A DNA stretch of 64,000 nucleotides, from contig NZ_VANV01000011.1 in the NCBI RefSeq assembly GCF_022496765.1, positions 124,001-188,000 on the forward strand, read 5' to 3'. The DNA comes from Acidaminobacter sp. JC074. GTDB taxonomy: Bacteria; Bacillota; Clostridia; Peptostreptococcales; Acidaminobacteraceae. The number at the start of each line of letters is the position of its first letter. Within the stretch, counting starts at the first letter, position 1. Shown here piece after piece: positions 1 through 7,044 of this stretch. The translations under genes were made by a program, and so were the position numbers. The notes under the pieces were generated by a model. It was not told the DNA's origin, did not search any database, and saw only the letters and a program-made list of their open reading frames with translations.

Positions 1-1
1 T

Positions 2-658
2 GCATACTACCTATGGAAGTTAAACAAAGATAAGCCTGAAGGCATGGATAAGAATAAAAAAATCGGTGGTGTTGTACTGGGTGTTCTATTGACAGTGTTC
101 TCAATTTTGGTTCAATATACGTCAATTCTACCGCATAAATATGGTTTACTTAAAAACGTTAAAATGTCGGTATTCACAGCAATTGTAGTTGGATTGTTTG
201 CAGCATTCAATGTTATTATACTAAATACAAAACTTGGTCAAACGCTTAAGACTGTTGGTCAAGACAAGCATATTGCTGAAGTATCAGGTATAAAGGTTAA
301 TAAGATAAGAGTCTTAGCTATTATGTTATCAACATTGTTTGCTGCTTGGGGACAAATTATCTTTATTCAGAACTTAGGTATCTTAAATACTTATGGTTCG
401 CATAAGCAAATTGCCTTATTCGCAGTTGCAGCTCTACTAATTGGTGGTGCATCTGTTTCTAAAGCAACTATTGGTCAAGCTTTCCTAGGTGTATTATTAT
501 TCCATACACTCTTTATCGTATCTCCAAAGGCTGGTCTAAACCTATTTGGTGACGCTCAGTTGGGTGAATACTTTAGAACATTCGTAGCATATGGTGTTAT
601 CGGTGTATCTTTAGGTCTTCATGCTTGGAAAACTATGATTATGAAACGGCAAGAATGA
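2..658 (+). CDS. ABC transporter permease, ribose/nucleoside type, 3' part
   Basis: C-terminal part of an inner-membrane permease of the BPD_transp_2 family, which imports simple sugars or nucleosides with a binding protein and an ATPase. The frame is open from base 2, so the gene begins before the window; the ATG at 44 is internal. Several hydrophobic helices are visible, with the family-typical cytoplasmic loop GQDKHIAEVSGIKVNK followed by a helix containing AAWGQIIFIQNLG and the stretch LLIGGASVSKATIGQA. The rest of the transporter would lie upstream. Substrate cannot be told from this part. A terminator follows directly, so this is the last gene of its operon. Confidence 0.85.
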   Translation, partial: AYYLWKLNKDKPEGMDKNKKIGGVVLGVLLTVFSILVQYTSILPHKYGLLKNVKMSVFTAIVVGLFAAFNVIILNTKLGQTLKTVGQDKHIAEVSGIKVNKIRVLAIMLSTLFAAWGQIIFIQNLGILNTYGSHKQIALFAVAALLIGGASVSKATIGQAFLGVLLFHTLFIVSPKAGLNLFGDAQLGEYFRTFVAYGVIGVSLGLHAWKTMIMKRQE

Positions 659-663
659 TTAAA

Positions 664-694
664 GCGTCATACCTTTAGGGTATGGCGCATTTTT
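664..694 (+). terminator. Intrinsic terminator of the ABC permease operon
   Basis: Ten-base stem GCGTCATACC / GGTATGGCGC (one G-U pair) with a short loop, followed by five T. Confidence 0.85.
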
Positions 695-774
695 ACGAAA
701 AGTAAAGACATATTCATGTGTAAAAAGAGAATAGGCACTTCATATATCCTAAAATAAAGAAAAGGGGTGATATG

Positions 775-1533
775 ATGAAGAAAGTAATTTTAAGTTTACT
801 AATAATAATTTTTTTAGTATCTTGTCAAGATGGAGAAAAGTATTCCGAAATTGTTGTTAAAGACAATCAAATAGAATTTGATGGGATATATTATGATGTA
901 CAATCTGTACTAGAAATGACTTATGAGTACAATGTTAAAGATCAAGTCGCTAAGACGGTTTTAAAATTTAATGATGAGACAAGTACTAGTGAATTTTATT
1001 ATGACAATGATTTACTTGTGGAAGAAAAAAGAATCTCACCTCATATGACAAACCATGTCTATTATGAATATGATGATGGAAGAAAAGTTAAACAGACCTT
1101 TGTTTCGGACGCTGGGAATTTAATCACAGAGTTTGAGTATGAAGAGGATAAAAGAAAAATCACTTTTTATGATACGGATGGAAGCATTTCTCACTACAAT
1201 GAAGGTTTTGTTGATGAAGATGGCAACATCATAGATTTTGTAAGCTATGATAAAAATGATGTTCAGTCGAGTCATACGGTTAACACTTTTGAAGAAAATT
1301 TGATGATAAGAAGTGTATCAGAGACTGTGGATGGTACTAGCTTTAAGTCGTATTATGAATATGATAAGTTTGGAAATAAGACCTTTGCTTATAGGGTGAG
1401 ATTTTCTGAGGATATCCTCATGTATCTAGATTTTTATGAATATGAATATAAGAAGGACTTGATTGTTCATATGAAAAAATATCGTGTACAATCTGTGATA
1501 GAAGAAAATCAAATTAGAAGTTATTGGGACTAA
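775..1533 (+). CDS. Hypothetical lipoprotein with YD/RHS-like strand repeats
   Basis: Signal peptide with lipobox (IFLVSC), so the mature protein of about 235 residues should be lipid-anchored outside the membrane. The body is made of tyrosine- and aspartate-rich beta-strand units (YEYDDGRKVK, FEYEEDKRKITFYDTDG, YYEYDKFGNKTFAY) like those of RHS/YD-repeat or MORN-like proteins. No catalytic motif is visible. Tandem ATGs lie at 772 and 775; the second is better spaced from the GGGGTGA at 764-770. It stands alone between two terminators. Function unknown. Confidence 0.8.
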   Translation: MKKVILSLLIIIFLVSCQDGEKYSEIVVKDNQIEFDGIYYDVQSVLEMTYEYNVKDQVAKTVLKFNDETSTSEFYYDNDLLVEEKRISPHMTNHVYYEYDDGRKVKQTFVSDAGNLITEFEYEEDKRKITFYDTDGSISHYNEGFVDEDGNIIDFVSYDKNDVQSSHTVNTFEENLMIRSVSETVDGTSFKSYYEYDKFGNKTFAYRVRFSEDILMYLDFYEYEYKKDLIVHMKKYRVQSVIEENQIRSYWD

Positions 1534-1558
1534 AAAATCACCTTTCGGTGATTTTTTT
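1532..1558. terminator. Bidirectional terminator between the lipoprotein and thiED
   Basis: AAAAAATCACC, loop TTTC, GGTGATTTTTTT. The hairpin carries a T tract in both orientations, and the convergent thiED stop codon lies inside it. Confidence 0.85.
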
Positions 1559-2975
1559 AATACATGTGATTTAAAGGACCTCTACCTTTTCCTATATTTA
1601 AGTCTGCTTTTATAGCGCCTGAAATATAGTCTTTTGATTTTTTGATAGATTCTTCCACGCTGAAGTTCTTTGCCAAGTTTGAGGCAATAGCAGAAGAGAG
1701 AGTACAGCCTGTACCGTGTGTATTTTTATTTATATATCTTTCACTTGAGTACCAATAGCACTGTCCCTTTGTATAAAGTAAATCATTGGCTTTTTGACCA
1801 AAATGACCACCTTTGATAAGGAGGCTGCCGTTTAAGTTCTTAGAGATGATTTTAGCTGCCTCAATCATCTTTTCTTCAGAATCGATGATCATACCACTGA
1901 GCTTTTCAGCTTCAGGAATATTTGGTGTTATAACAGAACCAAGTGGTAAGAGTTCTTGAATCAAGGCATCCATAGCCTCGTTTGAAATTAGTGGATCACC
2001 ACTAGTTGCAACCATGACTGGGTCTACAACAATATTTCTTGCATTGTATTCTTTTAACTTTTTAACGATGACACTTATGATTTCAGAGTTGGCAACCATG
2101 CCTATTTTAATGGCATCTGGATAAATATCTTTGAAAATAGTATCAAGCTGTTGTTCAATGAAGTCCGGTGAGATTTCTACAACGCCATAAACACCAGTTG
2201 TATTTTGAGCTGTAAGGGCAGTTATACAAGACATGCCATATACGTCATGGACTGTCATTGTTTTCAGGTCCGCCTGAATACCAGCACCTCCAGAACAGTC
2301 AGAACCTGCTATGGTAAGGACTGATTTCATCTTATCTTGAATAAGGTGGTTGTTAACCTCTGTTAGAAGTTCAAGGCTTGCCATTTTAATATCTTCTTTA
2401 GAGTAGATAGCAGACACAACAGCAATACCGTCTACTTCAGAACCATGAAGGTCCTTGATGTTTTCTTTTGTAATGCCACCAATAGCTACTACTGGAATAT
2501 TTACTGTTTGACAGATTTCTTTTAATGTCTCGTGTGATACCTCGGAAGCATCCAGTTTGGTACTTGTTGTAAATACAGCGCCAACACCCAGATAATCTGC
2601 ACCATTTTTTTCTGCTTCAAGGGCCTGTTCTAATGTCTGTACTGAAACACCAATGATCTTGTCGCCGACTTTTTCTCTAACGTCTAAAAGTGACATATCT
2701 GATTGGCCTACATGAATGCCATCGGCACCAGACTTGATGGCGATATCTACATTGTCATTGATGATAAAAGGTACCTTATACTTGTTGCAAAGCTTTTTTA
2801 GCTCTATGGCTTCTTGTAAGAAACTATCCTCATCTAGATTTTTTTCTCTTAACTGTAGACAGGTAACACCGCCTTTTAGACTTTCTTCTATATGATCTAT
2901 AAAAGTTTCTTTTGTTGACCAGGCCCTGTCTGTAACAGCGTACAAGGCCATGGCATGTTTATTATCGAATTTCAT
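1557..2975 (-). CDS. thiED: Fused thiamin-phosphate synthase / HMP(-P) kinase
   Basis: Bifunctional cytoplasmic thiamin enzyme of 472 residues. Residues 1-213 are ThiE, which joins HMP-PP to HET-P: QLREK, IINDN, DGIHVGQSD and GVGAVFTTSTK are all present. Residues about 216-472 are ThiD, which phosphorylates HMP and HMP-P: TIAGSDCSGGAGIQADLK, the VVDPVM core and the HGTGCTLSSAIAS anion hole. Both domains look intact. A methionine at the junction (DKMKSVL) is a plausible relic of a separate thiD start. AAAGGAG precedes the ATG. It overlaps the end of thiM by 14 bases and shares its TPP-riboswitch transcript. ThiE-ThiD fusions are known elsewhere. Confidence 0.95.
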   Translation of the reverse strand: MKFDNKHAMALYAVTDRAWSTKETFIDHIEESLKGGVTCLQLREKNLDEDSFLQEAIELKKLCNKYKVPFIINDNVDIAIKSGADGIHVGQSDMSLLDVREKVGDKIIGVSVQTLEQALEAEKNGADYLGVGAVFTTSTKLDASEVSHETLKEICQTVNIPVVAIGGITKENIKDLHGSEVDGIAVVSAIYSKEDIKMASLELLTEVNNHLIQDKMKSVLTIAGSDCSGGAGIQADLKTMTVHDVYGMSCITALTAQNTTGVYGVVEISPDFIEQQLDTIFKDIYPDAIKIGMVANSEIISVIVKKLKEYNARNIVVDPVMVATSGDPLISNEAMDALIQELLPLGSVITPNIPEAEKLSGMIIDSEEKMIEAAKIISKNLNGSLLIKGGHFGQKANDLLYTKGQCYWYSSERYINKNTHGTGCTLSSAIASNLAKNFSVEESIKKSKDYISGAIKADLNIGKGRGPLNHMY

Positions 2976-3789
2976 ACTTTGCTCCTTTATTTAGACTCTC
3001 TTCATTTAACTTGTAGATTTCATCTATGATGTAGTTTCTATAGCTAGAACTGCCAGCATTGTTTTTCACTAGCGTTTCATAAGCCTGCTCGCCTGCTAAG
3101 CCCATAGACATGATTGCAGCAGCTGTCGCTTGTATGTGATTGTCTGGATTAGCCGAGACAAATGCAGTGATAAGAGCTGACAACATGCACCCTGTGCCTG
3201 TTACTCTTGACATTTCTGGATGGCCGTTTCTAATAACGATGGCCTGATCTTTACTTGCTACAATATCAATGGCGCCAGTTATTGCGATGATGGCATTGTT
3301 TTTTTCTGAAAAAGCTTTTAAAAATTCTATGGTTTCATTTAAGTTGTCTTCTGTAACTGTATCAATTGCATTGGCATCAACACCTTGAGTTGTAGTAGAA
3401 CCCATAGCTAGCGTTTTGATCTCAGAGATGTTACCTCTTATGACTGAAAAGTTTACTTGATCTAATAGTGTTTTTGCAGTTTGAGTTCTGAGTTTAGAAG
3501 CACCTGCACCTACTGGATCTAGGACAACAGGGTGGTTTAGTGTGTTGCTTGTTTTGCCAGCTTGAATCATAGATTCAATGGTACGGGCATTAAGAGTACC
3601 AATATTAATGTTTAAGCCTGAACAAATGCTTGTGATTTCATCAACTTCTTCAATGGCGTCTGCCATGATTGGTGCAGCACCAATGGCAAGAAGGATATTG
3701 GCGCAGTCGTTTACAGTTACGTAGTTCGTGATGTTATGTACGAGTGGTGGTGCAGTTTTTACATTTTTAAGTAATGCTGATAAATTCAT
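2962..3789 (-). CDS. thiM: Hydroxyethylthiazole kinase
   Basis: Phosphorylates the thiazole alcohol HET to HET-P, the salvage entry into thiamin. The 275-residue protein has the ribokinase-like ThiM features: N-terminal PPLVHNITNYVTVNDCAN, the VVLDPVGAGASKLRT segment and the catalytic TGTGCMLSALITAF. The ATG at 3789 is chosen because GGTGATC sits just upstream; an in-frame TTG at 3807 would give six more residues but has no ribosome binding site. First gene after the TPP riboswitch, overlapping thiED. No thiC or thiG is in the window, so this operon does salvage only. Confidence 0.93.
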   Translation of the reverse strand: MNLSALLKNVKTAPPLVHNITNYVTVNDCANILLAIGAAPIMADAIEEVDEITSICSGLNINIGTLNARTIESMIQAGKTSNTLNHPVVLDPVGAGASKLRTQTAKTLLDQVNFSVIRGNISEIKTLAMGSTTTQGVDANAIDTVTEDNLNETIEFLKAFSEKNNAIIAITGAIDIVASKDQAIVIRNGHPEMSRVTGTGCMLSALITAFVSANPDNHIQATAAAIMSMGLAGEQAYETLVKNNAGSSSYRNYIIDEIYKLNEESLNKGAKYEIR

Positions 3790-3823
3790 GTGATCACCGT
3801 CTTTCAAATAAATAGTAAGTAAT

Positions 3824-3854
3824 AAAAAATGGAATGCCCAATAAGAACATTCCA
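3824..3854 (-). terminator. Terminator in the TPP-riboswitch expression platform
   Basis: On the minus strand TGGAATG, an 11-base loop and CATTCCA, followed by six T, between the aptamer and thiM. It is the likely off-state of the riboswitch. Confidence 0.65.
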
Positions 3855-3867
3855 GAAAAGTTTACAA

Positions 3868-3953
3868 GTGACTTCCTACGTTGGCATTATCCAAATCAGG
3901 TTAAAGGGTCGAAGTCCAAACTTCCTCTCAGCCGAGTCATCAGCTCCCCTGTA
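3868..3953 (-). ncRNA. TPP riboswitch (THI element)
   Basis: Read on the minus strand, the leader holds the class signature in order: GGGGAGC, GGCTGAGAGG, GACCCTTTAACCTGAT and TGGATAATGCCAACGTAGG. These are the pyrimidine- and pyrophosphate-sensing cores of the thiamin pyrophosphate aptamer. A weak intrinsic terminator follows, indicating that TPP binding ends transcription before thiM-thiED. Confidence 0.95.
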
Positions 3954-3969
3954 TATTCATTTCATGGTA

Positions 3970-3998
3970 AATATACCATGCTTTTTTATCTAGGTCAA
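3970..3998 (-). promoter_or_regulatory. Sigma-A promoter of the thiM-thiED operon
   Basis: Minus strand TTGACC (3993-3998), 17-bp spacer, TATATT (3970-3975). It lies directly upstream of the TPP aptamer. The -10 box is embedded in an inverted repeat, CATGGTA-N4-TACCATG (3963-3980). Confidence 0.8.
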
Positions 3999-4057
3999 TT
4001 GGAATAAGTGGATGATTTTGAAATATGACTTGGAGTAGTATTTGGTTAGAAATAAAA

Positions 4058-4086
4058 TTGACCGTTTGGACAGTTTGTTATATAAT
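4058..4086 (+). promoter_or_regulatory. Sigma-A promoter of tetR, with embedded operator-like motif
   Basis: TTGACC (4058-4063), 17-bp spacer, TATAAT (4081-4086). The motif TGACCGTTTGGACAG (4059-4073) overlaps the -35 box and spacer. A copy differing at one base occurs at 4721-4735, before the next gene, which suggests autoregulation by the TetR protein. Confidence 0.8.
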
Positions 4087-4104
4087 GGACTTAAGGAGAC
4101 ACGT

Positions 4105-4695
4105 ATGGATGGAAGAACTTTAAAAGGGCAGGAAACAAAGAAAAAAATAATATACGCTACATTACACTATTTATCAGACCATGGTTTAAAAAATATCAGT
4201 GCATCTAAAATAGCCAAACTAGCAGGTGTCTCAAAATCCAATGTTTTTCATCACTTTGAGTCAGTGGATATACTACCTATAGAGGCCATGAAAATGATAG
4301 CGAGTGACTTGATTGCCTTAAATAATGTGGATCAGGTATCTTCTTTCAGAGACCTGCTTATCTATATAGGTGATGAAATATTTAAGGACAATGAAGAACA
4401 CGTTAACTTCTATAGATCTTTTTTCGTACTATATAATGAAGCCTTTCATGATGAAAGGTACAATGATTTAATTATGGATATCAAGCTTGCTTATGGAGAA
4501 TCATTAAAAGACGCTATCATAACCTTAAACGGGGACATTTATGAGGACTTAGATGATTACTGTCAACTTGTGGCTGTTATAGCTGATGGTTTTGGCTGTC
4601 ATTTCTTAACAGATTTAAATGTTACATATTACAAACGTCTATGGGCTATTCAAGTAGATATGCTTATAGATAAACTTGAGAAACTAAAAAAATAA
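4105..4695 (+). CDS. TetR/AcrR family transcriptional regulator
   Basis: Dimeric DNA-binding repressor of 196 residues. The N-terminal helix-turn-helix is clear (ISASKIAKLAGVSKSNVFHHFES); the ligand-binding C-terminal half is not recognisable to a specific effector class. The start is the ATG at 4105 with AAGGAG at 4093-4098; a TTG at 4042 would place the promoter inside the gene. The next gene, a flavodoxin/ferredoxin fusion, begins about 50 bases downstream and carries the same operator-like motif, so the pair is probably co-regulated. The effector is unknown; a redox or quinone-like ligand is only a guess. Confidence 0.9.
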   Translation: MDGRTLKGQETKKKIIYATLHYLSDHGLKNISASKIAKLAGVSKSNVFHHFESVDILPIEAMKMIASDLIALNNVDQVSSFRDLLIYIGDEIFKDNEEHVNFYRSFFVLYNEAFHDERYNDLIMDIKLAYGESLKDAIITLNGDIYEDLDDYCQLVAVIADGFGCHFLTDLNVTYYKRLWAIQVDMLIDKLEKLKK

Positions 4696-4720
4696 GAGAT
4701 TATTTTTTTAGATAAAAAAC

Positions 4721-4735
4721 TGACCGATTGGACAG
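4721..4735 (+). promoter_or_regulatory. Second copy of the TetR operator-like motif
   Basis: TGACCGATTGGACAG matches 4059-4073 (TGACCGTTTGGACAG) at 14 of 15 positions. It runs into the AGGAGGT ribosome binding site of the following gene. It is an imperfect palindrome around TGNCC/GGNCA. Confidence 0.6.
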
Positions 4736-4743
4736 GAGGTTTT

Positions 4744-5565
4744 ATGAACTATTCTATATTTTATTTTAGTGGGACAGGTAATACATGGTATGCAGCTCAA
4801 AAGTTGAAGTTGGCTTTAGGCAAAAATCATGTATCATGTTACTCAATTGAAAACGACTATTTAAAGGATAACTTAGAAAGCATAATTGAAGCTTCTGATC
4901 AAATCATCATAGGTTATCCCATTTATGGTTCGGAAGCACCTAGAATTATGCAGACCTTTATCAATGATTTACCGACTATGAAGGTTACCAAACCTTTGGC
5001 AGTTTTTTGCACACAGGCATTTATGTCGGGTGATGGTGCCAATTACTTGTCAGATGTTTTTTTAAAGAAGGGTTATCACTTGATGCAAACATTAGAATTA
5101 AAGATGTCCAATAACTTTTATGTACCTGTTTTTGTAAGAGCATTCAAAGTTGGAAATCGAGAAAAAATCAATAGAAGAAATGAGAAGGCTCATGAAAAAA
5201 TCATAGAGTTTGCAGGTCAAATTAGACAAGGTGAGGCTGCGGTAAAATCTGTTAATGATATTCAAAATTGGCTGGGGGATACTCAGAGAAAACATATGGA
5301 TACCTACATTGAAAAGGTTAATGAATCAATTTATGCAGATAACACTTGCACAAAGTGTGGCATGTGTGTTAAACTATGTCCTGTTGAAAACATAAAACTA
5401 ACCGACAAGATTACTTTTTCAAATCACTGTATTGCATGTATGAGATGTTATCAATCGTGTCCAAAAGCTTCTATACAAATAACGGATGCTTCAAAGGATT
5501 TGGACAAGTACCCTAGATTTAAAGGCCCAATTGATAAGTTTGATTTTAATGTGCTAAAAGTATAA
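4744..5565 (+). CDS. EFR1-type flavodoxin/ferredoxin fusion protein
   Basis: Cytoplasmic electron-transfer protein of 273 residues. The N-terminal flavodoxin-like domain has the FMN phosphate loop (YFSGTGNTWYAAQK) and the GYPIYGSEAP segment. The C-terminal 2x[4Fe-4S] ferredoxin has CTKCGMCVKLCP and CIACMRCYQSCP, eight cluster ligands. This matches the EFR1 family of anaerobes, whose partners are mostly unknown. AGGAGGT precedes the ATG by three bases. It follows the TetR gene closely with a shared motif, so expression is probably induced by whatever that regulator senses. Confidence 0.9.
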   Translation: MNYSIFYFSGTGNTWYAAQKLKLALGKNHVSCYSIENDYLKDNLESIIEASDQIIIGYPIYGSEAPRIMQTFINDLPTMKVTKPLAVFCTQAFMSGDGANYLSDVFLKKGYHLMQTLELKMSNNFYVPVFVRAFKVGNREKINRRNEKAHEKIIEFAGQIRQGEAAVKSVNDIQNWLGDTQRKHMDTYIEKVNESIYADNTCTKCGMCVKLCPVENIKLTDKITFSNHCIACMRCYQSCPKASIQITDASKDLDKYPRFKGPIDKFDFNVLKV

Positions 5566-5572
5566 AAAGTTG

Positions 5573-5601
5573 TTGACATGTAGTATGTGCCGTGTTAGGA
5601 T
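5573..5601 (+). promoter_or_regulatory. Sigma-A promoter of infC-rpmI-rplT
   Basis: Consensus TTGACA (5573-5578), 17-bp spacer, TAGGAT (5596-5601), a few bases after the preceding gene. Confidence 0.85.
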
Positions 5602-5607
5602 AGTTAT

Positions 5608-5740
5608 GTTAGAAATGAATATTGCTTTTCCAAGTAGAAGTATCCGCTTCTCACCACGGCAGCTAGCGCTAGCCTGGTAGCGAAAAATTAGAGAATGACT
5701 ATGATTTTTATAGCGGATATTTACATCCGCTATTTTTTTA
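5608..5740 (+). ncRNA. L20-type leader RNA with attenuator
   Basis: Leader of the infC operon. It ends in a strong terminator, TAGCGGAT-ATTTAC-ATCCGCTA followed by seven T (5711-5737), before the first gene. TATCCGCT at 5641-5648 is complementary to the 5' arm of that terminator and can act as antiterminator. The segment AGAAGTATCCGCTTCTCACC resembles the L20 leader of Bacilli and Clostridia, where ribosomal protein L20 binds and promotes termination. The class assignment is from memory of that motif; the attenuator itself is directly visible. Confidence 0.75.
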
Positions 5741-5792
5741 TTCTATGGATCCATAATGAAAAGCAAAACAATAAACCAGGAGGTGTAGCGTT

Positions 5793-6302
5793 ATCAAGAA
5801 GACAGAAATCAATGAAGAAATTAGAGACAGAGAAGTAAGATTAATTGATGAAAATGGTGATCAATTAGGAATTGTATCAATCGATAAGGCGATGGAACTT
5901 GCCAATGAACGCGAGAGAGATTTAGTTAAGATTGCGCCAGGTGCTAAACCGCCAGTTTGCAAAATTATGGATTACGGAAAGCATAAGTATGAACAAGCTA
6001 AGCGTGATAAGGAAGCTCGTAAGAAGCAAAAGACGCAACAGGTTAAAGAAATCCGTTTAAGCTTAAATATCGAAGAGAACGATATCAAGACTAAGGCTAA
6101 GAATGCAGCTAAATTCTTATCTGGTGGCGACAAGTTAAAAGTTAGTTTACGTTTTAGAGGTAGACAATTAGGTCACACTAACCTAGGTTATGCTGTATTT
6201 GAAAAATTTGCAAAAGAAATAGAAGAATTTGGCACAATGGATTCGCGTCCAAAGATGGAAGGTCGTTCAATGACTACCATGTTTACGCCAATTAAAAAGT
6301 AG
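5793..6302 (+). CDS. infC: Translation initiation factor IF-3, probable AUC start
   Basis: Binds the 30S subunit and checks initiator tRNA-start codon pairing. The protein starts IKKTEINEEIRDREVRLIDE, the usual IF-3 beginning, well before the first in-frame ATG (5892). The frame is closed by TAA at 5772 and contains no ATG, GTG or TTG until 5892. AGGAGGTG at 5778-5785 lies seven bases before ATC at 5793, so ATC is the best start, giving 169 residues, the normal IF-3 length. Non-AUG starts such as AUU in E. coli infC are known to let IF-3 repress itself. The C-terminal SLRFRGRQLGHTNLGY motif is intact. First gene of the L20-leader operon. Confidence 0.95.
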   Translation: MKKTEINEEIRDREVRLIDENGDQLGIVSIDKAMELANERERDLVKIAPGAKPPVCKIMDYGKHKYEQAKRDKEARKKQKTQQVKEIRLSLNIEENDIKTKAKNAAKFLSGGDKLKVSLRFRGRQLGHTNLGYAVFEKFAKEIEEFGTMDSRPKMEGRSMTTMFTPIKK

Positions 6303-6320
6303 TGAAAGGAGGGCGTGAAT

Positions 6321-6518
6321 ATGCCTAAAATGAAGACACATAGAGGTGCTGCTAAGAGAATTAAGGTGACAGGCACTGGTAAATGGAAAAGAGGACAAGC
6401 TTACACAAGTCATATTCTTACTAAGAAGTCACCAAAGAGAAAAAGAAATTTAAGAAAAGCAACATTAATTTCTGCAGGTGATATGAAGAGAGTTAAGCAA
6501 TTACTACCTTACAAGTAA
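6321..6518 (+). CDS. rpmI: 50S ribosomal protein L35
   Basis: Basic 65-residue ribosomal protein beginning [13 protein letters not shown], the family start, and ending KQLLPYK. AAAGGAGG at 6305-6312 fits the ATG at 6321; the GTG at 6315 would be too close. It lies 18 bases after infC in the conserved infC-rpmI-rplT order. Confidence 0.97.
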   Translation: MPKMKTHRGAAKRIKVTGTGKWKRGQAYTSHILTKKSPKRKRNLRKATLISAGDMKRVKQLLPYK

Positions 6519-6540
6519 GGTTTAAGAGGAGGTTTGAATA

Positions 6541-6894
6541 ATGGCTAGAGTAAAAGGCGCTGTAAACGCAAAGAAAAAGCATAAAAAAGTATTAAAATTA
6601 GCTAAAGGTTACTACGGAATGAAATCAAAGATCTTTAAGGCTGCTAACCCAGCTGTAATGAGAGCTTTAAGATCTTCTTACGTAGGTAGAAAGACTAGAA
6701 AAAGAGATTTCAGAAAGTTATGGATTGCTAGAATCAATGCAGCTACAAGAATGCATGATATGTCATACAGCAGATTCATCAACGGTCTTAAGAAAGCAAA
6801 CGTAGAGATCAACAGAAAAATGTTATCTGAGATTGCTATCCACGACGCTGAAGGTTTTGCTAAATTAGTAGCATTAGCTAAAGCTAATATCTAA
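6541..6894 (+). CDS. rplT: 50S ribosomal protein L20
   Basis: A 117-residue primary 23S rRNA-binding protein needed for 50S assembly. The basic N-terminal arm ([23 protein letters not shown]) and globular part ([25 protein letters not shown]) are typical. It is the expected ligand of the leader upstream of infC. GAGGAGG precedes the ATG. A strong terminator follows. Confidence 0.97.
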   Translation: MARVKGAVNAKKKHKKVLKLAKGYYGMKSKIFKAANPAVMRALRSSYVGRKTRKRDFRKLWIARINAATRMHDMSYSRFINGLKKANVEINRKMLSEIAIHDAEGFAKLVALAKANI

Positions 6895-6900
6895 TATATG

Positions 6901-6929
6901 AATCAGAGGGAGACCTCTGATTTTTTTTA
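6901..6929 (+). terminator. Terminator of infC-rpmI-rplT
   Basis: AATCAGAGG, loop GAGA, CCTCTGATT, then a T tract. Confidence 0.93.
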
Positions 6930-7044
6930 TTTAGATTTTTGAAACCTATTAGAATCTTTAGCTGGGTGCAGAAGGTTCTTATTTTTAATCTGGCTCTAAT
7001 GTTTTATTTTAATTTATATAATAAGATATTATCGAGGTGATTTG

